From positions 1 to 64,000 of the forward strand of contig NZ_WGLM01000006.1 of the NCBI RefSeq assembly GCF_016125575.1: a stretch of 64,000 nt of DNA, read 5' to 3'. A model generated the notes under the pieces. That model made no database searches and was not told where the DNA came from. It saw only the letters and a program-made list of their open reading frames with translations. Made by a program: the position numbers and the translations under genes. Positions 1 through 9,282 of this stretch are shown here, in pieces (within the stretch, counting starts at the first letter, position 1; each line of letters begins with the position of its first letter). Source of the DNA: Limimaricola sp. (GTDB lineage: Bacteria; Pseudomonadota; Alphaproteobacteria; Rhodobacterales; Rhodobacteraceae).

Positions 1-140
1 GCGTCAATCTGGTCGTAGGCCTGGAAATCACCAAAATACTTCGTGATCGCCGCCGTCAGCGTCGTCTTGCCGTGGTCAACGTGACCAATCGTCCCGATGT
101 TCACGTGCGGTTTGTTGCGTTCAAACTTTGCCTTGCCCAT
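1..140 (-). CDS. tuf: Elongation factor Tu, N-terminal 46 residues (partial)
   Basis: EF-Tu carries aminoacyl-tRNA to the ribosome as a GTPase. Only the N-terminus is in the window; the gene continues past base 1. The reverse strand reads [20 protein letters not shown], followed by the P-loop GHVDHGKTT and the start of switch I. The ATG at 138-140 gives the invariant family start. The upstream neighbour is an unrelated lipoprotein gene on the same strand, so this copy is not directly preceded by fusA or rpsG on the visible side. The fragment is too short to say which of the two tuf copies usual in this group it is. Confidence 0.97.
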   Translation of the reverse strand, partial: MGKAKFERNKPHVNIGTIGHVDHGKTTLTAAITKYFGDFQAYDQID

Positions 141-165
141 GCCACGACGCCTTTGCGTAATTGGG

Positions 166-183
166 GGGTTGCGCGGGCAACCC
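166..183 (-). terminator. Hairpin between the lipoprotein gene and tuf
   Basis: GGGTTGC and GCAACCC form a perfect 7-bp stem around a 4-base loop in the 92-bp gap between the lipoprotein stop and the tuf start. No U-run follows on the minus strand, so this could be a weak terminator or a structure in the tuf leader. Only the inverted repeat itself is seen directly. Confidence 0.3.
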
Positions 184-232
184 GGTTCAACATCGCGGGC
201 GATTTAGGGGCAAAGCGACCGAAACGCAAGCG

Positions 233-916
233 TCAGTTGGCAGGCTGTTGGCCCTGTTGTTGCTGCGCCTGCTGCTGCACCTGATTAAGTGCGCCGCGCG
301 GCACGACTGCACCCGGATTGTCGACCAGCACATTGCCCTCGACGATCGTGCGGTCGTTGCCCACATCCTCGGGTGTGCCGCCGAACCAGTCGGCATGCTT
401 GCGCATCAGCCGCTCGATCGCCTTGGCGGCATTGAAGGCCAGCCCTTCCATCTGTTCCTGCGCGGACTTGGTGTTGCCGGAACCAAGGAAGGGAACGCCG
501 CAGCACGGCTCGAACACGGTCAGCTGGATCGGCTCTTCGTTGATCTTCCGCTGCGTCGCGTCCTCGTAGAACGTGACCGAGAAGATCAGCACCGATTTCG
601 GCGAATAAATCAGCGGAATACCCGGCTGTGCCAGCACGTAGCCCTGCACCGCCACGGCGATGTGGTAATATTGATCGCCGTCGAAGCGCTTGAAACGGGT
701 GTCGATGGCATCATGCACCGCCTTGATCCATTCGTCCGGCGTGGCATCGCGCGAGAACGGGCCCTTCTGCGGATCTTCGGCCACCACGATGTTGTAACCC
801 AGCAGGAAGTGCCCGATCGGCGTCGGCGGCTTGGTCAGGTCATCGCGAAAGCCGCCACAGGCCGTCAGCATCAGGAGGGCGGCAAGCGGTGCGGCAAGGC
901 GGGCGAACAGGCGCAT
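233..916 (-). CDS. Uncharacterised lipoprotein
   Basis: The product has 227 residues. The chosen ATG at 914-916 gives a short basic n-region, a hydrophobic stretch and the lipobox LTAC, with the lipidated Cys at about residue 20, so it is probably membrane-anchored on the periplasmic side. The reading frame extends upstream to 976, but that adds 20 residues before the signal peptide. The mature part has no motif I recognise; it has a CCG pair mid-protein and a Gln-rich tail (QQQAQQQQGQQ) that looks disordered. It lies 63 bp downstream of parC on the same strand. Function unknown. Confidence 0.75.
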   Translation of the reverse strand: MRLFARLAAPLAALLMLTACGGFRDDLTKPPTPIGHFLLGYNIVVAEDPQKGPFSRDATPDEWIKAVHDAIDTRFKRFDGDQYYHIAVAVQGYVLAQPGIPLIYSPKSVLIFSVTFYEDATQRKINEEPIQLTVFEPCCGVPFLGSGNTKSAQEQMEGLAFNAAKAIERLMRKHADWFGGTPEDVGNDRTIVEGNVLVDNPGAVVPRGALNQVQQQAQQQQGQQPAN

Positions 917-979
917 GGGCGGCAGTCCTTCTGGCAGGTGTCGCCTCACGCTAGGGGAGGGCAGGAATGGGCGCAAGCC

Positions 980-3343
980 TCAGGCGAAGCGGTTGTCGCG
1001 CGGAAAGCCGTGCGGCGGGCGCTTGCCGACGCTGCCGCGCGCGGCCTTCCACTCTGTCATGTCGCGCTCGGTCCGGGTCTTGCCGCCGCCCATGGGCCAA
1101 CTCAGCCCCGCCTCCCATGCGAAGGTGGTGACATCGGCCAATCCGCCGTCAAGTTCCAGCGTGCCCTGCCGTCCGCGCGCCTGGTTGTATTTCTGCAATC
1201 GCACGCCCTTGCCACGGCCCATCTCCGGCAGGTCGGCCAGCGCAAAGACCAGAAGCTTGCCATTCCGGCTTGCCACGGCGACGTGGTCGCCCGCCACCGG
1301 CACGCAAACCGCTGCCGCGCCGCCCTCGCGCAGGTTCAGCACCTGCCTGCCCGCCCGCGTCTGCGCTACGACCTCGTCCTCGGCGACGACGAAACCGTCA
1401 CCCTCGACCGAGGCCACGATCAGCCGCTCGCCGGGGCGGTAGACCCGCATCGCGACAATATCGGCCTCGTTGGGCAGGTCGATCATCAGCCGCAACGGCT
1501 CTCCCGTGCCGCGCCCGCCGGGCAGGTTGGCGGCAAGAACGGTGTAGAAGCGCCCGTTGGTGCCAAAGACAAGGATCTTGTCGGTGGTCTCTGCGTGGAA
1601 CAGGAAACGGCCCTCGTCGCCATCCTTGAACTTCAACTCGGAGCCAAGGTCGATATGGCCCTTCATCGCCCGCACCCAGCCCATCTTCGAGCAGACGACG
1701 GTGACCGGCTCGCGTTCGATCATCGCCTCGGGCGGGACCTCCTCGATCTCGGCCGCTTCGGCAAAGCCGGTGCGCCGGGCCCCGCCGGGGCTGTCCTTGC
1801 CGAAGGTCTTGCGCACCTCGCGCAGCTCCTCGGCGATCCGGGCCCATTGCAGCGCCTCGCTGTCCAGAAGGTCCTCCAGCCCGGCCCGCTCGACCATCAG
1901 CGCGTCGCGCTCGGCGATCAGCTCCATCTCTTCCAGCCGCCGCAGGCTGCGCAGGCGCATGTTCAGCACTGCTTCGGCCTGCACCTCGTTCAGGCCCGGC
2001 CCTTCCTGCCCCTCGGGCACCGGGGCAGGCGGCACATAGTCGCGCTCCGACGTGGCGCGAACGTGATCCTTGCCCCAATCCTCGGCCATCAGCGCGGCCT
2101 TGGGGTTGTCGTCGTAGCGGATGATGTCGATCACCCGGTCGAGGTTGAGGAAGGCGATGATGAAGCCTTCCAGCACGTCGAGCCGGTGGTCGATCTTTTC
2201 CAACCGGTGCTGCGAGCGGCGCAACAGGACGTCGCGCCGGTGGTCGAGGAAGGCGCGCAGTACCTCCTTGAGCGAGCAGACCTTGGGCGTCAGCCCGTCG
2301 ATCAGGACGTTCATGTTCAGGCCAAAGCGCACCTCGAGGTCGGAGGCGCGAAACAGCATGCCCATCATCATCTCGGGCTCGACCGTGCGCGCGCGCGGCT
2401 CCAGCACGATGCGGATGTCGTCGGCGCTTTCGTCGCGCACATCGGCCAGAAGCGGGATCTTCCGGGTCTGGATGATCTCGGCCAGCTTCTCGATCAGCTT
2501 GGACTTCTGCACCTGGTAGGGGATCTCGGTCACGATGATCTGCCACTGGCCGCGGCCCAGATCCTCGACCTCCCAGCGCGCGCGCAGGCGGATCGAGCCG
2601 CGCCCGGTCCGATACGCCTCGGCGAGGTTCTCGCGCGGTTCCACGATGACACCGCCGGTCGGAAAATCGGGACCGGGCACGTATTGCATCAGGGTTTCAT
2701 CGCGGGCGTCGGGCGTCTTGATCAGGTGCAGGCAGGCACCGACCAGTTCGTGCAGATTGTGCGGCGGAATGTTAGTGGCCATGCCCACCGCGATGCCGCT
2801 GGAACCGTTGGCCAGCAGGTTGGGGAAGGCCGCCGGCAGCACGACCGGCTCTTCCAGCGTGCCGTCGTAATTGGCGCGGAAATCGACGGCGTTCTCGGCC
2901 AGCCCTTCCATCAGCGCCTCGGCGGCGGCGGTCAGGCGGGCCTCGGTGTAGCGGCTGGCGGCGGGGTTGTCGCCGTCGATGTTGCCAAAGTTGCCCTGCC
3001 CGTCCACCAGCGGGTAGCGGACGTTGAAATCCTGCGCGAGCCGCGCCATCGCGTCATAGATCGCGGCGTCGCCGTGGGGGTGGTAATTGCCCATCACGTC
3101 GCCGGAAATCTTGGCCGACTTGCGGAACGCGCTGGTCGCCGACAGTTTCAGCTCGCGCATGGCGTAAAGGATGCGGCGATGCACCGGCTTCAGCCCGTCG
3201 CGCGCGTCGGGCAGCGCGCGGTTCATGATCGTTGACAGCGCATAGGTCAGGTAACGCTCGCCGATGGCGCGGCTGAGCGGCTCTGTGGTCAGCGCGGAAA
3301 GCGCGGGGTCCAGCGCGTCGGGATCGTCGGGCGTGTCGGTCAT
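980..3343 (-). CDS. parC: DNA topoisomerase IV subunit A
   Basis: ParC cuts and rejoins DNA in the topoisomerase IV heterotetramer with ParE, decatenating daughter chromosomes. The 787 residues match the family. The N-terminal breakage-reunion domain contains [13 protein letters not shown] (about residues 87-99) and the catalytic tyrosine Y132 in SRYTEAR. The C-terminal part (after about 500) is the beta-propeller DNA-wrapping domain. GyrA is the alternative, but the propeller lacks a clear GyrA box (QRRGGKG). At the position equivalent to E. coli ParC Ser80 the residue is Ala93, with Asp97 where E. coli has Glu84. The ATG at 3341-3343 precedes a short acidic leader typical of alphaproteobacterial ParC. 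Confidence 0.95.
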   Translation of the reverse strand: MTDTPDDPDALDPALSALTTEPLSRAIGERYLTYALSTIMNRALPDARDGLKPVHRRILYAMRELKLSATSAFRKSAKISGDVMGNYHPHGDAAIYDAMARLAQDFNVRYPLVDGQGNFGNIDGDNPAASRYTEARLTAAAEALMEGLAENAVDFRANYDGTLEEPVVLPAAFPNLLANGSSGIAVGMATNIPPHNLHELVGACLHLIKTPDARDETLMQYVPGPDFPTGGVIVEPRENLAEAYRTGRGSIRLRARWEVEDLGRGQWQIIVTEIPYQVQKSKLIEKLAEIIQTRKIPLLADVRDESADDIRIVLEPRARTVEPEMMMGMLFRASDLEVRFGLNMNVLIDGLTPKVCSLKEVLRAFLDHRRDVLLRRSQHRLEKIDHRLDVLEGFIIAFLNLDRVIDIIRYDDNPKAALMAEDWGKDHVRATSERDYVPPAPVPEGQEGPGLNEVQAEAVLNMRLRSLRRLEEMELIAERDALMVERAGLEDLLDSEALQWARIAEELREVRKTFGKDSPGGARRTGFAEAAEIEEVPPEAMIEREPVTVVCSKMGWVRAMKGHIDLGSELKFKDGDEGRFLFHAETTDKILVFGTNGRFYTVLAANLPGGRGTGEPLRLMIDLPNEADIVAMRVYRPGERLIVASVEGDGFVVAEDEVVAQTRAGRQVLNLREGGAAAVCVPVAGDHVAVASRNGKLLVFALADLPEMGRGKGVRLQKYNQARGRQGTLELDGGLADVTTFAWEAGLSWPMGGGKTRTERDMTEWKAARGSVGKRPPHGFPRDNRFA

Positions 3344-3418
3344 GGGCCTGCTTTAGCCCGGCCCGCGGCCCCGGTCCATCCCCGCCGCAAGGTGCATTCA
3401 CCGGACGAAGCGGATAGG

Positions 3419-3973
3419 ATGGTCCCCCGAACCGCGACGAATCCCCGGCAGGACATCTTGGCCCGCTTCATCGTTCTGACATTCCTGTTTCTTGGCATCG
3501 TGTTCTACGAAATGTCGGGTGGCGCCGATTTCCGGCCGCGACAGGCCGCAGCCATCGCCGACGCCACGCCTGATCCGGTCACGACGCCGCCAACCCCCGA
3601 ACCGACCGAAGCCATCGCACCTGCCGACGATACGCCCGAGGCATCGCCTCCGGCCGATTCCGACGCGCCCGTGGCAGAGCCGGTGCCAGACCTTGGCACC
3701 ACCCTGCTGGCCAGTGCCGATGCCGCCGTGGTGCCCGACGCGCCAGTGCTGCTCCCCGCCCCACCGCTGGAGTTCCGGCGGGTCAACGCGACGGGTGTCA
3801 ATGTCCGGGCCGGGCCGGGTACCGATTTCAACGTGGTGGAGAAGGTTGGCCCCGGCGATAGCGCGGCGGTCGTCTTTGACGATGTGGCGGCGGGTTGGGT
3901 GCAGGTGCGCATCAACGCGACAGGAACGATCGGATGGATCGCGGCACCGCTTCTGTCGCCACTCAGCCCCTGA
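3419..3973 (+). CDS. SH3b-domain protein, membrane-anchored
   Basis: A hydrophobic segment at residues 13-33 (ARFIVLTFLFLGIVF) should act as a signal anchor. It is followed by a Pro/Ala/Asp-rich linker of about 80 residues and a C-terminal bacterial SH3 domain (about 120-180) with the characteristic VNATGVNVRAGPGTDFNVV pattern. SH3b domains bind cell-wall peptides or metals, so a periplasmic envelope role is likely. The frame is open from 3392; I prefer the internal ATG at 3419 because it puts a short basic leader before the anchor. It is divergent from parC. Confidence 0.8.
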   Translation: MVPRTATNPRQDILARFIVLTFLFLGIVFYEMSGGADFRPRQAAAIADATPDPVTTPPTPEPTEAIAPADDTPEASPPADSDAPVAEPVPDLGTTLLASADAAVVPDAPVLLPAPPLEFRRVNATGVNVRAGPGTDFNVVEKVGPGDSAAVVFDDVAAGWVQVRINATGTIGWIAAPLLSPLSP

Positions 3974-4063
3974 TCCCGCGCCCGAAGGTCGCAGACGGGC
4001 GGGGTGCCCGGCCTTCCCTTCGCCACGCATCCTGCTATGTCGGGGCCAAGACCGGGAGGGCCT

Positions 4064-4273
4064 ATGCTAAGAGATCCGCTATTTATCATCGTCGCGCTGG
4101 CCTGCCTCGCGGTGGCTGCCATCCTCATCCTCGGGATCGGCAGTTTCGGCCGCGGTGGCGAATTCAACAAGCGCAACGCGAACCGCATCATGCGTTGGCG
4201 GATCGGGGCGCAGTTCGTGGCCGTCCTGCTGATTCTGCTTTTCGTCTGGTTGCGCCGCTCGGGAGGTTCATGA
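4064..4273 (+). CDS. Small two-helix membrane protein, HIG1-like (twin TM)
   Basis: The 69-residue protein has two hydrophobic helices (about 6-26 and 45-62) separated by a basic loop with FNKRNANRIMRWRI, the signature of the short HIG1/twin-transmembrane family that associates with respiratory complexes in mitochondria. The ATG at 4064 leads straight into helix 1; the frame is open to 4004, but that would add 20 non-hydrophobic residues. Its stop overlaps the adenosyltransferase start in an ATGATG, so the two are co-transcribed and translationally coupled. The role in bacteria is inferred only. Confidence 0.8.
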   Translation: MLRDPLFIIVALACLAVAAILILGIGSFGRGGEFNKRNANRIMRWRIGAQFVAVLLILLFVWLRRSGGS

Positions 4274-4845
4274 TGGTCGTGTTGAACAAGATTTACACCA
4301 AGACCGGCGATGACGGGGAAACCGCGCTGGGCAACGGCGCGCGGGTGGCCAAGTTCTCGGCCCGCGTCTCGGCCTACGGCACGGTGGACGAATTGAACGC
4401 GACGCTTGGGATGGCGCGCATCCACGCGGCGGGCAGGTTCGACGACCAGTTGGCGATGATCCAGAACGACCTGTTCGATCTGGGGGCCGACCTTTGCCGC
4501 CCGGACATGGCCACAGACGCCGAAGCGTCCTATCCGGTGCTGCGGATGCAAGACAGCCAGGTCGACCGGCTGGAAAGCGAGATCGACGCGATGACGGCGG
4601 GGCTGAGCGCGCTGAAAAGCTTCATCCTGCCCGGCGGCTCGGCGTTGGCCGCGCACCTGCACCTGTGCCGGACAGTGGCGCGGCGGGCGGAGCGGCTGGT
4701 GGTGGAACTCGCCGTGGCCGAGGACGTGAACCCGGCAGCGCTGAAATACCTCAACCGGCTGTCAGATTGGTTCTTTCAAGCTGCGCGGATTGCCAATGAC
4801 AATGGCCATACCGACGTGCTTTGGGTGCCTGGCAAGAACCGCTGA
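4273..4845 (+). CDS. cobO: Cob(I)alamin adenosyltransferase, PduO type
   Basis: This enzyme transfers the 5'-deoxyadenosyl group of ATP to Co(I) corrinoids, making adenosylcobalamin. The 190 residues begin MVVLNKIYTKTGDDGETALG, the PduO-type N-terminal ATP-binding loop; later FILPGGSALAAHLHLCRTVA, RAER and LNRLSDWFFQAAR are the conserved helical-bundle motifs. The symbol is uncertain: the fold is PduO (pduO/cobA2 in many annotations), not the P-loop CobA/CobO. The start at 4270 or 4273 overlaps the upstream stop. It lies far from the cob cluster at 43-54 kb but supplies that pathway's adenosylation step. Confidence 0.9.
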   Translation: MVVLNKIYTKTGDDGETALGNGARVAKFSARVSAYGTVDELNATLGMARIHAAGRFDDQLAMIQNDLFDLGADLCRPDMATDAEASYPVLRMQDSQVDRLESEIDAMTAGLSALKSFILPGGSALAAHLHLCRTVARRAERLVVELAVAEDVNPAALKYLNRLSDWFFQAARIANDNGHTDVLWVPGKNR

Positions 4846-4886
4846 GCGGGCGCCCTCCCCGGGGACGGTCGCCAAGCCATTGGTTT

Positions 4887-4911
4887 CGAACCTGCAAAGG
4901 TTTGCGGTTCG
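4887..4911. terminator. Hairpin between convergent genes
   Basis: CGAACC(T)GCAAA pairs with TTTGCGGTTCG as a near-perfect stem with one bulged base and a tight loop. It lies between the ends of the adenosyltransferase gene (+) and the GyrI-like gene (-), where a bidirectional terminator is expected. There is no T-run on either side, so confidence is low. Confidence 0.35.
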
Positions 4912-4917
4912 TGTGCG

Positions 4918-5403
4918 TCAGGCCGCGCGTGGCGTGACGGCAACCCATACTTCAAACCCGCCGGTGCCCGTGGCGGGATCGAAATCGGCACCATAGCGTT
5001 CCAGCGTTGGGCCATTGGCAAAGTCCATGTCAGAGGCGGCGATCCAGTCCATCGCCTCCTCCATCACCTGCCCGATGGTCGACAAGTCGCCCGGCGCAGC
5101 GAAAACGGCAAAGTCGCGGTCGGGGAAGGAAATCGCCACGAATCCATCGGGCGGTGCGGCGACAGGACCGGAAACCTCGTAGGCGCAGGCATAATCCCAA
5201 CCGGTCCCTACGAAATTGTGGACCACGCCATAGGCCGCCTCGCCCAAGCTGTTGGCGATCGCGGGGTCAGCGGCATTGAAGCGTGCCCAAAGCGCCGGGA
5301 TTTCGCCCATCGTGGCCCGGTCGAAGCGCCCGTTGATGCCGACGAAATGCCGCGGGCCACAGCGGACCATGCGGGGCGGAAGTTGCACGACAGGGGCGGC
5401 CAT
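4918..5403 (-). CDS. GyrI-like / AraC-type effector-binding protein
   Basis: The 161-residue product resembles stand-alone GyrI-like effector-binding domains (SOUL/BRE-like fold) that bind small hydrophobic ligands: PRMVRCGPRHFVGINGRF near the N-terminus, IPALWARF, and a YEV..PVAAPPDGFVAISFPDRDFAVFAAPG block, then an acidic FE-V-W-V-type ending. There is no DNA-binding domain. The ATG at 5401-5403 is preferred over the longer frame start at 5427. It is monocistronic; the ligand is unknown. Confidence 0.7.
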   Translation of the reverse strand: MAAPVVQLPPRMVRCGPRHFVGINGRFDRATMGEIPALWARFNAADPAIANSLGEAAYGVVHNFVGTGWDYACAYEVSGPVAAPPDGFVAISFPDRDFAVFAAPGDLSTIGQVMEEAMDWIAASDMDFANGPTLERYGADFDPATGTGGFEVWVAVTPRAA

Positions 5404-5590
5404 TGCGCGTCCTTTTGGGCGGGCCACGCCGGATGTGCGGCCGTTATTTCAGCCTTGCCTGCCTTGACGCACACGTCAAGACGTGGCGTCCCCAGTATGG
5501 CCTGCGTCGTTTTTTGCCTGTTTTCCCCGTCGGCCCCGCGTTAACAGGGGCCAGCACTGAACAAGCCATTTCCAGGGGAGAGTTACGCCG

Positions 5591-6349
5591 ATGAAGGTCC
5601 TTGTGCCCGTCAAGCGCGTGATCGACTACAACGTGAAGGTCCGCGTGAAGGCGGACGGATCGGGCGTCGATCTTGCCAACGTCAAGATGTCGATGAACCC
5701 GTTCGACGAGATTGCCGTCGAACAGGCCATCCGCCTGAAGGAGGCCGGCACGGCGACCGAGGTGGTCGCAGTATCGATCGGCGTGAAACAGGCGCAGGAA
5801 ACGCTGCGCACGGCATTGGCGATGGGCGCGGACCGCGCGATCCTGGTGGTAGCCACCGAGGACGTGCATCAGGATATCGAGCCGCTGGCCGTGGCCAAGA
5901 TCCTGGCCGGGATCGTCAAGGAAGAAGAGCCGGGCCTTGTCCTGTGCGGCAAGCAGGCGATCGACAACGACATGAACGCGACTGGGCAGATGCTGGCCGC
6001 TCTGCTGGGCTGGAGCCAGGCGACCTTTGCCTCGGAACTGAGCGTGGATGGCGACAGCGCGACCGTGACGCGCGAGGTCGATGGTGGCCTTCAGTCGATC
6101 AAGGTGAAGATGCCGACCGTTGTGACGGTCGACCTGCGCCTGAACGAGCCGCGCTATGCCTCGCTGCCCAACATCATGAAGGCGAAGAAGAAGCCGCTCG
6201 ATGAAAAGACGCCCGCCGATTACGGCGTCGACGTCACGCCGCGCCTCAGCGTGGTCAAGACGACCGAGCCGGCGGCGCGCAAGGCGGGCATCGTCGTCAA
6301 GACGGTCGATGACCTGATCGCGAAACTCAAAGAAGCGGGGGCTGTGTGA
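5591..6349 (+). CDS. etfB: Electron transfer flavoprotein beta subunit
   Basis: With EtfA it forms the soluble FAD/AMP heterodimer that takes electrons from acyl-CoA dehydrogenases and passes them to ETF-ubiquinone oxidoreductase. The 252 residues start [20 protein letters not shown], and contain the family signature [24 protein letters not shown] (about 177-200), the loop that docks on EtfA. A Shine-Dalgarno AGGGGAG lies upstream of the ATG. The stop overlaps the etfA start (TGATG). A plausible client, Mcd, is encoded at 18.2 kb. Confidence 0.97.
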   Translation: MKVLVPVKRVIDYNVKVRVKADGSGVDLANVKMSMNPFDEIAVEQAIRLKEAGTATEVVAVSIGVKQAQETLRTALAMGADRAILVVATEDVHQDIEPLAVAKILAGIVKEEEPGLVLCGKQAIDNDMNATGQMLAALLGWSQATFASELSVDGDSATVTREVDGGLQSIKVKMPTVVTVDLRLNEPRYASLPNIMKAKKKPLDEKTPADYGVDVTPRLSVVKTTEPAARKAGIVVKTVDDLIAKLKEAGAV

Positions 6350-7275
6350 TGGCTGTTCTTCTGATTGGCGAAGTGACCGACGGCCAGCTGGCGATGGACC
6401 AGACCGCCAAGGCCGTCAGCGCGGTGGCGGGGCTAGGCGATGTGACGGTGCTGTGCGCCGGGGCCAGTGCAAGTGCGGCCGCCGCCGAGGCCGCGACGAT
6501 TGCGGGTGTGGCAAAGGTGCTCTGCGCCGAGGACGCGGTTTACGGCCACCGCCTGGCCGAGCCCACTGCTGCGCTGATCGTGGCGCTGGCCGAAGGCTTC
6601 AGCCACATCGCAGCGCCGGGCACCACCGACGCCAAGAACGTGATGCCGCGGGTTGCCGCGCTGCTGGACGTGATGATGATTTCCGAGGTCACGGCCGTGG
6701 TCGATGCCGACACGTTCGAACGGCCGATCTATGCCGGAAACGCGATCCAGACGGTGAAATCTTCCGACGCCACCAAGGTGATGACGATCCGCACCGCCGG
6801 GTTCGATGCCGCGGCGACGGGTGGTGCCGCGCCGGTGGAAAACATCGCCGCCAAGGACAACCCGGCGCTGTCGGAATGGGTCGAAGACCGCGTGGCGGCC
6901 AGCGACCGTCCCGAACTGACCAGCGCGGGCATCGTCGTGTCGGGTGGCCGTGGCGTGGGGTCCAAGGACGACTTCGCGATTATCGAGAAGTTGGCCGACA
7001 AGCTGGGCGCTGCCGTCGGCGCGTCCCGCGCGGCGGTCGATTCGGGCTATGCGCCCAACGACTGGCAGGTCGGCCAGACCGGCAAGGTGGTGGCGCCCGA
7101 CCTTTATGTCGCCGTCGGCATTTCCGGCGCGATCCAGCACCTTGCGGGCATGAAGGACAGCAAGATCATCGTCGCGATCAACAAGGACGAAGAGGCGCCG
7201 ATCTTTCAGGTTGCCGATTTCGGGCTGGTCGCGGACCTCTTCACCGCCGTGCCGGAACTGACTGAAAAGCTCTGA
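6349..7275 (+). CDS. etfA: Electron transfer flavoprotein alpha subunit
   Basis: The 308 residues cover the N-terminal alpha/beta domain and the C-terminal FAD domain. The FAD-binding signature runs from [10 protein letters not shown] (about 200-209) through [26 protein letters not shown]-type sequence to [12 protein letters not shown], followed by [22 protein letters not shown]. The ATG at 6349 overlaps the etfB stop as TGATG; a GTG one codon earlier is the alternative. The operon ends in a strong terminator 22 bp downstream. Confidence 0.97.
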   Translation: MAVLLIGEVTDGQLAMDQTAKAVSAVAGLGDVTVLCAGASASAAAAEAATIAGVAKVLCAEDAVYGHRLAEPTAALIVALAEGFSHIAAPGTTDAKNVMPRVAALLDVMMISEVTAVVDADTFERPIYAGNAIQTVKSSDATKVMTIRTAGFDAAATGGAAPVENIAAKDNPALSEWVEDRVAASDRPELTSAGIVVSGGRGVGSKDDFAIIEKLADKLGAAVGASRAAVDSGYAPNDWQVGQTGKVVAPDLYVAVGISGAIQHLAGMKDSKIIVAINKDEEAPIFQVADFGLVADLFTAVPELTEKL

Positions 7276-7296
7276 GCTGCGCCGATAAAAGACTGG

Positions 7297-7328
7297 AACG
7301 GCCCGCCGCTTGTGACGGGCCGTTTTTT
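7297..7328 (+). terminator. Rho-independent terminator of etfBA
   Basis: AACGGCCCG pairs perfectly with CGGGCCGTT (9 bp) around a 10-base loop and is followed by TTTTTT. It lies 22 bp after the etfA stop and just before the 3' end of the convergent DUF6473 gene. Confidence 0.9.
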
Positions 7329-7335
7329 CTTGGCC

Positions 7336-8178
7336 TCAGCGGTGCAGGTGATTGCGCAGCACTGGCAACAGGCGCGCTGCGGCCTCCTCGTGGGCAAGGA
7401 CGCTGGGCAATTCGGCCGCGGCGCCGGCCTGCGTCAGCGAATAGAACATGCCCTCCGACCGCTGCCGCCTTGCGGCTGGCGAGGGATCGACCTCGACAAC
7501 ATCAAGAACCCGCGGGCGCAACCCCTCGACCATTTCGCGGGTGACGAATAGCGGGTCGGCGCGGAACGGATGCAGTGACTTGTTCCACGGCTCGTCAGTC
7601 AGTGGATGTTCGGAAAACCACAACAACACAACGTGCGAGCCTAGGTGTTCCAGCAGCAGACGCATGCGCGCCGCCCAAGCGTTGCGCAACTCGTTCAAAA
7701 CAATCTCGAACCGGTCTGGAGAAATCTCGAACAGCGTGCCCAGCATGTGCCGGGTGAAGGTGAATTCCGAGAAATCGACCTCCTGATAGATCGCCTTGAG
7801 CACGGTCGACGCGCTGAGGAAGCGGTCATTGCGGCGCGGATGCACCTTGTAAAACCGGTTCGACAGGTTGTGCGCACCAGTCAGCTGCAACACCGTGACC
7901 GCAGCATCGCGGCAGATCGTCGTGACCGTGGGCTCGCCCACATAGACATCTATACCGGCATTGACGATTCCGAGGTTGACGCAAGGCAGGCCCAGCCCCG
8001 GTTCGCATAACGCGGGAAACGGGTGTTCGATGAACTTGCCGTAGGTTTCGGTTCCACCGATGAAGGCGGCATAGGGCGCTTCCAGCGCCCGACGCGGACC
8101 GCGAAAGAAGATGCGCGACAGGCCATAGCGGCATGGCGCATAGCCGAGGCCCCCGGCCCCGATCGTTTCATGTAGCAT
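7336..8178 (-). CDS. DUF6473 family protein
   Basis: A 280-residue protein that I assign to DUF6473, a family common in Rhodobacterales. Visible features are GGTETYGKFIEHPFPALCE near residue 45, a central VTVLQLTGAHNLSNRFYKVHPRRNDRF block, and ...LLWFSEHPL in a region resembling SGNH/flavodoxin-like alpha-beta folds. No function is established. The ATG at 8176-8178 follows GGTGGG; a GTG three codons upstream is the alternative. It is convergent with etfA and divergent from hbd. Confidence 0.75.
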   Translation of the reverse strand: MLHETIGAGGLGYAPCRYGLSRIFFRGPRRALEAPYAAFIGGTETYGKFIEHPFPALCEPGLGLPCVNLGIVNAGIDVYVGEPTVTTICRDAAVTVLQLTGAHNLSNRFYKVHPRRNDRFLSASTVLKAIYQEVDFSEFTFTRHMLGTLFEISPDRFEIVLNELRNAWAARMRLLLEHLGSHVVLLWFSEHPLTDEPWNKSLHPFRADPLFVTREMVEGLRPRVLDVVEVDPSPAARRQRSEGMFYSLTQAGAAAELPSVLAHEEAAARLLPVLRNHLHR

Positions 8179-8346
8179 GGTTCCCACCGTTGCATATTTT
8201 CACTCACCGCTGGCAAGCCTGCCCCGATTCCCTTGCCAAAGCGTGAAATCGCCAATTCGCTGCGACTTTTACCCATCCCGCCGCCTTGCGAGCGACCGGC
8301 AGGCGGGCCTATGGTGCGCGCAATTTCAGCAAAGAGGACGGGCCGC

Positions 8347-9222
8347 ATGGCGATCGAACAGGTAGGGGTTGTGGGCGCGGGCCAGATGGGCAACGGCATT
8401 GCCCATGTGCTGGCGCTGGCCGGCTACCAGGTGCTGATGACCGATATCAGCCAGGATGCGATGGATGCGGCCATTGCGCTGATCGGGCGCAATCTGGACC
8501 GCCAGATTTCGCGCAACCTGATCGCGCCGGAGGACAAGGCAGCGGCGCTGGCGCGGATCGTGACCACCCCCAAGCTGACGGATCTTGGCCAGACCGACCT
8601 GATCATCGAAGCCGCGACCGAGCGCGAGACGGTCAAGACCGCGATCTTCGAAGACCTCGTGCCGCACCTCAAGCCCGAGACGATCCTGACCTCGAACACC
8701 TCCTCGATCTCGATCACCCGCTTGGCCAGCCGCACCGACCGGCCGGAAAAGTTCATGGGGTTCCACTTCATGAACCCGGTGCCGATCATGCAACTGGTCG
8801 AGCTGATCCGCGGCATCGCCACCGACGAGCCGACCTTCAAGGCCTGTCACGGCGTGGTGGAACGTCTGGGCAAAACGAGCGCGACGGCCGAGGATTTCCC
8901 GGCCTTCATCGTCAACCGCATCCTGGTGCCGATGATCAACGAGGCGGTTTATGCGCTCTACGAGGGCGTGGGCTCGGTCGCCTCCATCGACACCTCGCTG
9001 CGGCTAGGGGCGAACCACCCGATGGGGCCGCTGGAACTGGCCGATTTCATCGGTCTCGATACCTGCCTCGCGATCATGAACGTGCTGCATGACGGTCTGG
9101 CCGACACGAAATACCGCCCCTGCCCTCTGCTGACGAAATATGTCGAGGCCGGCTGGCTGGGCCGCAAGACCCAGCGCGGCTTTTATGACTACCGCGGCGA
9201 GAAACCCGTGCCGACGCGCTGA
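8347..9222 (+). CDS. hbd: 3-hydroxybutyryl-CoA dehydrogenase
   Basis: It interconverts acetoacetyl-CoA and (S)-3-hydroxybutyryl-CoA with NAD(P). The 291 residues start with the Rossmann loop VGVVGAGQMGNGIAHVLA (about 6-23). NTSSISIT and FHFMNPVPIMQLVELI carry the catalytic Ser and His region, and the C-terminal helical domain includes ANHPMGPLELADFIGLDTCL. The ATG at 8347, after AAAGAGGACGG, gives the canonical MAIEQVGVVG start; the frame is open upstream to 8233 without support. It could serve fatty-acid or C4 metabolism; the stereochemistry is from the family, not seen. Confidence 0.93.
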   Translation: MAIEQVGVVGAGQMGNGIAHVLALAGYQVLMTDISQDAMDAAIALIGRNLDRQISRNLIAPEDKAAALARIVTTPKLTDLGQTDLIIEAATERETVKTAIFEDLVPHLKPETILTSNTSSISITRLASRTDRPEKFMGFHFMNPVPIMQLVELIRGIATDEPTFKACHGVVERLGKTSATAEDFPAFIVNRILVPMINEAVYALYEGVGSVASIDTSLRLGANHPMGPLELADFIGLDTCLAIMNVLHDGLADTKYRPCPLLTKYVEAGWLGRKTQRGFYDYRGEKPVPTR

Positions 9223-9282
9223 TGCAAAACCGGCGCAGCGGCACGAGGTCCCCCGCAGCGTTTCAAGTCAAAGGCAGTATCG

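Noticed and set aside
161-3235. A 1024-residue plus-strand frame opposite the lipoprotein and parC genes
   Set aside because: It is the antisense shadow of the high-GC third-position pattern of parC, His/Arg/Ala-rich without domain signal or a ribosome site; parC is certain on the other strand.
4870-4917. tRNA-like fragment with GGTTTCGAACC
   Set aside because: It is part of a simple hairpin between convergent genes; no acceptor or anticodon stem of proper length can be drawn.
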